From Flavobacteriaceae bacterium UBA4022 (GTDB taxonomy: Bacteria > Bacteroidota > Bacteroidia > Flavobacteriales > Flavobacteriaceae), in the NCBI GenBank assembly GCA_002384055.1, contig DGAU01000012.1:2401-30763 (forward strand): a DNA stretch of 28,363 bases, given 5' to 3'. Under the pieces are notes generated by a model that made no database searches, was not told where the DNA came from, and saw only the letters and a list, made by a program, of their open reading frames with translations. A program made the position numbers and the translations under genes. Below are positions 24,067-28,363 of the stretch, in pieces; position 1 is the stretch's first letter, and each line of letters opens with the position of its first letter.

Positions 24067-25229
24067 AATACATCAAAAAAACAGCAACCGTTATTGCCCT
24101 GATCATCCTGGCGCTTGTCGCGACCACATATGCCACCAATACCGATTATCTGCTTAAGGCCATACGCACGGTCTACCTCAAAGGGCATGTCACCGCTTTT
24201 TTGGACGACTATCATGCATTTGACAACCGTACCGTCCAAAATGACCAAGGTCAGGAATGGCCCCAGCATAAATCGTACAACCACGCAAAAGCCTCAAACG
24301 CGCTGCGCCAAACGCATGATGAATATGGCACCATTGCTTATGTGGTCATCAAAAATGATAGTGTGTTCTATGAGCAGTATTATGATGGATATGACAAATC
24401 CTCTAATACAAATTCATTTTCTATGGTCAAAAGCATGATCTCTGGGTTGTTGGGCAAAGCCATTATGGATGGGCATATCCAAAGCTTAGAGCAGCCCGTT
24501 GGGGATTTTTTTCCAGAATTTGCAGAGGGGCCCGCCAAAGAAACGACCGTAGGGGATTTGGCTTCTATGTCTTCGGGCACCGATTGGGATGAGCATTACT
24601 ACTCGCCGCTGTCTATCACCACTCGGGCTTATTTTGATGACAACCTGCGGGAGGTCATTTTAGGGCTCAAGGTCGTTGAGCCGCCAGGACAAAAATTTAA
24701 ATATGCCAGTGGAGACACCCAACTATTGGGGATGGTCATCGAAAAAGCCACGGGTAAGACCCTTACAGAGAACCTCAGCACCCATTTTTGGCAACCACTT
24801 GGCGCCGAGCATCCTGCCTACTGGCAACTCGACTCTGAAGATTCTGGCTTGGAAAAGGCCTATTGTTGCCTTGCGTCGAACGCATTAGATTTTGCCCGCT
24901 TCGGAAAACTTTATAAAGATCAGGGTCTTTGGAATGGCGAGCGCTTACTTGACTCTGCATTTGTGGCCAAGAGCACACAGCCCCGCTTTGAGGAAAGCCC
25001 ACAGTACGGTTATGGGTGGTGGCTATATGAGTGGGAAGGGCGTTCATTTTTTATGATGCGCGGGCACTTGGGGCAATATGTTATCGTTTCGCCGCAGGAC
25101 AATGTGATTATTGTACGCTTAGGGCACAAAAAACCAAAAAGTGACTTCCCTGGGCAGTTCACCACAGACCTCCCGTTGTATATTCAAGAAGGTTATGGCC
25201 TATTAGAGCAGCTTGGTCAAGCACAATAA
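24063..25229 (+). CDS. Serine beta-lactamase-like hydrolase, membrane-anchored or exported
   Basis: A 388-residue protein of the class C beta-lactamase/6-aminohexanoate-dimer-hydrolase fold. The N-terminus has an uncleaved anchor or signal segment (ATVIALIILALVATTYA). The catalytic set is complete: Ser120-x-x-Lys123 (FSMVKSM), Tyr214-x-Ser216 (KYASGDTQLLG) and the third-motif HLG at 335-337 (MRGHLGQYV). This fold covers esterases, amidases and peptidases; beta-lactam resistance should not be assumed. The active site would face the periplasm. It is translationally coupled to the EI24 gene. The stop is followed by an odd minus-strand signal-peptide remnant. Confidence 0.88.
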   Translation: MKYIKKTATVIALIILALVATTYATNTDYLLKAIRTVYLKGHVTAFLDDYHAFDNRTVQNDQGQEWPQHKSYNHAKASNALRQTHDEYGTIAYVVIKNDSVFYEQYYDGYDKSSNTNSFSMVKSMISGLLGKAIMDGHIQSLEQPVGDFFPEFAEGPAKETTVGDLASMSSGTDWDEHYYSPLSITTRAYFDDNLREVILGLKVVEPPGQKFKYASGDTQLLGMVIEKATGKTLTENLSTHFWQPLGAEHPAYWQLDSEDSGLEKAYCCLASNALDFARFGKLYKDQGLWNGERLLDSAFVAKSTQPRFEESPQYGYGWWLYEWEGRSFFMMRGHLGQYVIVSPQDNVIIVRLGHKKPKSDFPGQFTTDLPLYIQEGYGLLEQLGQAQ

Positions 25230-25350
25230 GTGTTGGACCGATCTCTGACCCGGCCACTTTTTGTGGTTTTTGCCCAAAGGCCCCTATCGTGAGCATTAAG
25301 GTGATGATTAAAAGAAAGTCTTTTGAAAAAAGTGAGGTTATTATTTTCAT
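25230..25350 (-). pseudogene. Orphan 5' end of an exported-protein gene (signal-peptide remnant)
   Basis: Reading leftwards from the ATG at 25350, the first 27 residues form a textbook Bacteroidota signal peptide (basic MKIITSLFSK, core FLLIITLMLTI, cleavage GAFGQ). After about 40 residues the frame runs antisense into the 3' end of the serine hydrolase gene and stops at 25159-25161 with a sequence that looks like random antisense (63 residues in all). The likely reading is that the start of a lost gene was left after a deletion joined it to the hydrolase gene. A real small secreted peptide overlapping the hydrolase is possible but less likely. Confidence 0.45.
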
Positions 25351-25428
25351 GGTTAACGTATATTTATTGAATCTTATTAAAGTTCTTGTCCCTCGTTTTT
25401 TGGTAAAGCACAGAGCTCATCAAGTTAA

Positions 25429-25436
25429 TAATTTTG
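25429..25436 (+). promoter_or_regulatory. Probable -7 element of the double-ATPase ABC gene
   Basis: TAATTTTG matches TAnnTTTG and lies 31 bases before the ATG at 25468. The nearest upstream TTG is 26 bases away, longer than normal. Transcription would start near 25443, inside the palindrome at 25439-25466. Confidence 0.42.
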
Positions 25437-25438
25437 AA

Positions 25439-25466
25439 TTAAAATACTACTACAGTAGTATTTTAA
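25439..25466. promoter_or_regulatory. 28-base perfect palindrome at the start of the ABC gene
   Basis: TTAAAATACTACT (25439-25451) and AGTAGTATTTTAA (25454-25466) are exact inverted arms of 13 bases around AC. It follows the -7 box by two bases and ends two bases before the ATG at 25468. A repressor bound here would block initiation; as RNA it would form a hairpin over the start region. Confidence 0.65.
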
Positions 25467-25467
25467 A

Positions 25468-27183
25468 ATGCAATCAAAAAGTATTCAGCGCATGCCTGCT
25501 ACCAAAACACCATTATTGTCCCTTGATCATTTGAGCATTCGTTTTGGCGGGGAGCAATCGCCTCTTGCCGTTCAAGACCTTTCATTTACAGCACATGAAG
25601 ACAGCATCCTAGGGATCGTTGGCGAGTCAGGATCGGGCAAATCCATCACAGCCCTTGCCATTATGGGTCTGTTACCACAAGCCTCCACCTACATTAACGG
25701 CGCGATTAATTTTGACGGACACGAATTATTACCCTACCAGGATAAGTATATGCAAGGCATCCGTGGGAAGGATGTTGCCATGATTTTTCAAGACCCCATG
25801 ACTGCTTTGAACCCTTCAAAAACTTGTGGAAAACAGGTCGATGAGATGTTGCGCCACCATCTTGACCTGAGTGCCAAAGACGCCAAAAATCAAACGCTAA
25901 AATTGTTTGAGCAAGTACGCCTCCCCGAGCCGGAACAACTATATAGACGTTATCCCCATCAGATCAGTGGAGGGCAAATGCAGCGCGTAATGATCGCCCT
26001 GGCGATCTCATGCCATCCCAAACTCCTTATAGCCGATGAGCCCACCACGGCATTAGATGTGACGGTGCAAAAAGAAATCATACAATTGCTCAAAGACCTG
26101 CAGAAAGAAACCGGCATGGGGATGATTTTTATCTCTCATGACTTAGCCCTGGTTTCTGAAATTGCCGAAACTGTGTTGGTCATGCATCAGGGTGCTATAA
26201 ATGAAATCGGACCCGCCAAACGCATTTTTAGAGCGCCTCAGTCGGACTATACCAAAGCGCTCATCGCTTCAAGGCCAAAAACCGAGCTAAGGCTTAAAGT
26301 GCTTCCTACAGTTGCCTCTATAGGCGATCGTTCGTTCGAGCCTGATGAGATTACTGCAGCGATGCGCGCCCAACGCCACCAACAAATCTATCTCAATGCG
26401 CCTCTTTTGGAGGTGCGTCAACTCAAAAAGCATTACAGCCAAAACGCCTTTTTTTGGGGGAAAAAGCAAGTGGTCAAGGCGGTAGATGGTGTGTCTTTCA
26501 ATGTTTACGCCGGAGAAACTGTAGGCCTGGTTGGCGAATCTGGTTGTGGCAAATCGACTTTAGTCAAAACCCTCCTCAACCTGGAATCAGCCACAAGCGG
26601 CAGCGTCTTTTATAAAGGCCGTGACATCAGCCAATTGACCCCAAAACAATGGCGCTTGCTGCGCAAAGAAATTCAGATTATTTTTCAAGATCCATTTTCA
26701 TCGCTGAACCCAAAAATTACCATCGGAGCGGCCATTACCGAGCCCATGATTGTTCATGGCATCGGTGCTAGCGACCGCGACCGACAAAAGCGCGTTATCG
26801 CGCTTTTGGAGCAGGTAGGACTAGATGCCTCTTACTTTATGCGTTACCCACATCAGCTCTCTGGAGGGCAACGCCAACGCGTCGGGATTGCACGTGCCAT
26901 TGCTTTAGAGCCAAAGTTGGTTATTTGTGATGAATCGGTGAGTGCCCTGGATATTTCTGTCCAAGCGCAAGTTCTAAACTTGCTCAACACGCTTAAAGCG
27001 ACATTTGGCTTTACCTATATTTTTATTTCTCACGATCTTTCGGTAGTTAAATTTATGGCCGATCAGTTGTTGGTCATGAAGCAAGGCCTTCTAGAAGAAG
27101 TAGGGGATGCAGATGAAATCTATGCCCACCCAAAATCACCTTACACACAAAGTCTGATTCGGGCGATTCCCCAAGGATTATAA
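25468..27183 (+). CDS. Fused double-ATPase ABC protein of the oligopeptide/nickel (DppDF/YejF-like) type
   Basis: A 571-residue protein with two full ABC ATPase domains in one chain. Domain 1 has Walker A GESGSGKS (52-59), signature ISGGQMQR (from 167) and Walker B LLIADEPTTALD. Domain 2 has Walker A GESGCGKS (near 355), LSGGQRQR (near 465) and LVICDESVSALD. Each domain is followed by the Opp-type extension (QSDYTKALIASRP; KSPYTQSLIRAIP), so it energises uptake of peptides or similar solutes. No permease or binding-protein gene lies beside it; these must be elsewhere, as is common in Bacteroidota. The second ATG at 25492 (MPATKTPLLSLDHLSI) is a better protein start and would leave the palindrome wholly in the leader. 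It ends at the hairpin at 27192. Confidence 0.93.
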   Translation: MQSKSIQRMPATKTPLLSLDHLSIRFGGEQSPLAVQDLSFTAHEDSILGIVGESGSGKSITALAIMGLLPQASTYINGAINFDGHELLPYQDKYMQGIRGKDVAMIFQDPMTALNPSKTCGKQVDEMLRHHLDLSAKDAKNQTLKLFEQVRLPEPEQLYRRYPHQISGGQMQRVMIALAISCHPKLLIADEPTTALDVTVQKEIIQLLKDLQKETGMGMIFISHDLALVSEIAETVLVMHQGAINEIGPAKRIFRAPQSDYTKALIASRPKTELRLKVLPTVASIGDRSFEPDEITAAMRAQRHQQIYLNAPLLEVRQLKKHYSQNAFFWGKKQVVKAVDGVSFNVYAGETVGLVGESGCGKSTLVKTLLNLESATSGSVFYKGRDISQLTPKQWRLLRKEIQIIFQDPFSSLNPKITIGAAITEPMIVHGIGASDRDRQKRVIALLEQVGLDASYFMRYPHQLSGGQRQRVGIARAIALEPKLVICDESVSALDISVQAQVLNLLNTLKATFGFTYIFISHDLSVVKFMADQLLVMKQGLLEEVGDADEIYAHPKSPYTQSLIRAIPQGL

Positions 27184-27191
27184 AAAAATAA

Positions 27192-27221
27192 AGCCCGTTC
27201 TAACCTCACAAAGAACGGGCT
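27192..27221. terminator. Intrinsic terminator after the ABC gene
   Basis: AGCCCGTTCT (27192-27201) and AGAACGGGCT (27212-27221) form a 10-bp stem around a ten-base loop, followed by CATTTT and preceded by an A-run. It can act on both strands, serving the ABC gene and the convergent CoA-transferase genes. Confidence 0.85.
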
Positions 27222-27420
27222 CATTTTAAATCTGTCAAGCAGATTTGGGGCATTATTTCAATTAGTAAACGAAAACTAATTCGTTAAATTTGGGACTGCT
27301 AAATTGCATGTTTAGGGTTAAATAAACGACTAAATACTTATTTATTCGATTAAAAGCGCGTTATTTTAACATTTGAGCCGAATCTGCAGAGCCATACCCA
27401 CCCTAAGCAAGTCCAAAAGA

Positions 27421-28077
27421 TTATAAAGTCATTTCAGGAATCGTCCCAGAAACCACCAGTTCGCCCTGTGTGGCCGCTTGTATTTCAGCAACACTAACCC
27501 CAGGGGCCCGTTCTAAAAGATGAAACACATTGTCTCTGATTTCAAGTACAGCGAGGTCTGTCACAATTTTCTTGACACAACCCACGCCGGTAAGCGGCAG
27601 ACTGCACGCTTTAAGTAATTTGGAGTCGCCCGCCTTATTGGTATGGGTCATGGCCACAATAATACGCTCAGCCGAAGCAACCAAATCCATTGCGCCGCCC
27701 ATGCCTTTAACCATTTTACCTGGAATTTTCCAGTTCGCGATATCGCCATTTTGGGCGACCTCCATGGCCCCCAATATGGTGAGGTCTACGTGGCGTCCTC
27801 GGATCATAGAGAAGCTCATGGCGCTATCAAAAAAAGCCGCCCCGGGCAATGCCGTGATGGTTTGCTTTCCAGCATTAATCAGGTCGGCATCCTGCTCCCC
27901 TTCAAAGGGGAATGGGCCCATGCCAAGTATGCCGTTTTCACTTTGAAATTCTACATCAATATCTTCGCGCACAAAATTCGCCACCAAAGTCGGTATGCCA
28001 ATCCCCAGGTTGACGTAATAACCGTCTTTTACTTCTTGGGCAATCCGTTGTGCTATTTGGTATTTATCTAGGCCCAT
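27421..28077 (-). CDS. scoB: 3-oxoacid CoA-transferase subunit B
   Basis: A 218-residue beta subunit of a two-subunit succinyl-CoA:3-ketoacid CoA-transferase. Landmarks are YYVNLGIGIPTLVANF near the start, the catalytic SENG motif with Glu47 (QSENGILGMGP), KMVKGMGGAMDLV and the C-terminal ELVVSGTIPEM. The enzyme moves CoA from succinyl-CoA to acetoacetate or a similar oxoacid in ketone-body and branched-chain metabolism. The start at 28077 (MGLDKYQIAQRI) is the family start; the frame is open a further 41 codons upstream, but that part is shadow of subunit A. It overlaps the subunit A gene by 14 bases, so the two are coupled. The 200-base stretch downstream holds only the shared terminator and short A/T-rich inverted repeats. 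Confidence 0.94.
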   Translation of the reverse strand: MGLDKYQIAQRIAQEVKDGYYVNLGIGIPTLVANFVREDIDVEFQSENGILGMGPFPFEGEQDADLINAGKQTITALPGAAFFDSAMSFSMIRGRHVDLTILGAMEVAQNGDIANWKIPGKMVKGMGGAMDLVASAERIIVAMTHTNKAGDSKLLKACSLPLTGVGCVKKIVTDLAVLEIRDNVFHLLERAPGVSVAEIQAATQGELVVSGTIPEMTL

Positions 28078-28363
28078 GATTTCTTGTTCTAGTGGTTTGT
28101 TGTTCAATTCGCTTTTCGTAATGAGCCCCCTGAAAAATCCGCTGGACAAAGATCCCTGGAATATGAATTTGATTAGGATCGAGCGTTCCGGCAGGCACAA
28201 GCTCTTCGACCTCCGCCACCGTTATGGTCGCTGCACCGCACATATTTGGATTAAAATTGCGCGCAGTTCCCTTAAAAATAAGATTTCCGGCGGTGTCCCC
28301 TTTCCAAGCTTTTACAAAAGAAAAGTCTGCCTTAAAAGCATGTTCCAGAACGTGCATTTTGCC
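28064..28363 (-). CDS. scoA: 3-oxoacid CoA-transferase subunit A, C-terminal part
   Basis: The minus-strand frame is open to the window edge (the last visible codons read GKMHVLEHAFKADF), so the start lies beyond 28363 and the ATG at 28357 is internal. The visible 99 residues are the end of the alpha subunit: ADFSFVKAWKGDTAGNLIF, TARNFNPNMCGAATITVAEVEELV and DPNQIHIPGIFVQRI, closing with KRIEQQTTRTR. This half includes the segment contacting the beta subunit. The gene overlaps scoB, the usual order for the alpha-beta pair, and both lack any promoter in the window. Confidence 0.94.
   Translation of the reverse strand, partial: GKMHVLEHAFKADFSFVKAWKGDTAGNLIFKGTARNFNPNMCGAATITVAEVEELVPAGTLDPNQIHIPGIFVQRIFQGAHYEKRIEQQTTRTRNHGPR

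Noticed and set aside
28078..28200. N-terminal extension of subunit B to 28200
   Set aside because: The added 41 residues are the shadow of subunit A; the family start is at 28077.
1..28363. CRISPR arrays, tRNA/rRNA genes, insertion sequences, prophage or defence genes
   Set aside because: No regularly spaced repeats, cloverleaf structures, transposase or integrase motifs, or known defence proteins were seen.

Overview
The window looks like an ordinary chromosomal stretch of a flavobacterium (phylum Bacteroidota), probably marine. Several start regions carry the Bacteroidota-type promoter (TTG, about 19-21 bases, TAnnTTTG) and lack Shine-Dalgarno sequences. Gene content also fits: a SOUL protein, a DUF5916 protein, a FecA-like TonB receptor, an NDP-epimerase-type threonine dehydrogenase, DUF6526, HxlR, and RR-leader exported TIM-barrel isomerases. 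I see no rRNA, tRNA, CRISPR array, insertion sequence, phage or plasmid genes. Coding density is high and the strand changes often.

Layout. 1-723: end of a BaiN/HI0933-like flavoprotein. 729-2128 (minus): two coupled DoxX-like membrane proteins and an exported SOUL protein. 2297-5523 (plus): an unidentified polytopic membrane protein, a SulP anion transporter, a tiny DUF2256 zinc-ribbon protein, and a wrecked DASH cryptochrome that keeps only its N- and C-terminal ends. 5515-7749 (minus): FecA-like TonB receptor with a clear promoter and an upstream inverted repeat. 8023-8310: small membrane protein. 8338-10724 (minus): an APC amino-acid/amine permease translationally coupled to a Rieske oxygenase, which looks like a small catabolic operon. 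10840-11733 (minus): exported sugar-phosphate-isomerase-like TIM barrel. 11861-12282: a 68-residue protein coupled to an XRE regulator behind a strong promoter with two operator-like repeats. 12385-14107: arsenic module (LMW-PTP-type arsenate reductase and ACR3 efflux). 14114-15577 (minus): a second exported TIM barrel and an HxlR regulator. 15687-20240 (plus): DUF5916 outer-membrane-type protein and catalase-peroxidase KatG, closed by a 17-bp-stem terminator. 20313-21310 (minus): DUF6526 and a WG-repeat-like exported protein. 21626-22570 (minus): threonine 3-dehydrogenase. 22665-25229 (plus): lipoprotein, EI24 membrane protein and serine hydrolase. 25468-27183 (plus): a fused double-ATPase peptide ABC protein with a 28-base palindrome at its start. 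27421-28363 (minus): the two subunits of a 3-oxoacid CoA-transferase, the first cut by the window edge.

Most genes are recognisable housekeeping or accessory functions (iron uptake, arsenic and peroxide defence, amino-acid and ketone-body metabolism). I did not find a clear multi-gene novel system. The observations most worth checking are the internally deleted DASH cryptochrome beside an intact DUF2256 gene, the paired operator repeats at the XRE locus, the permease-Rieske pair, the palindromes upstream of katG and of the ABC ATPase, and an orphan signal-peptide gene start at 25350.
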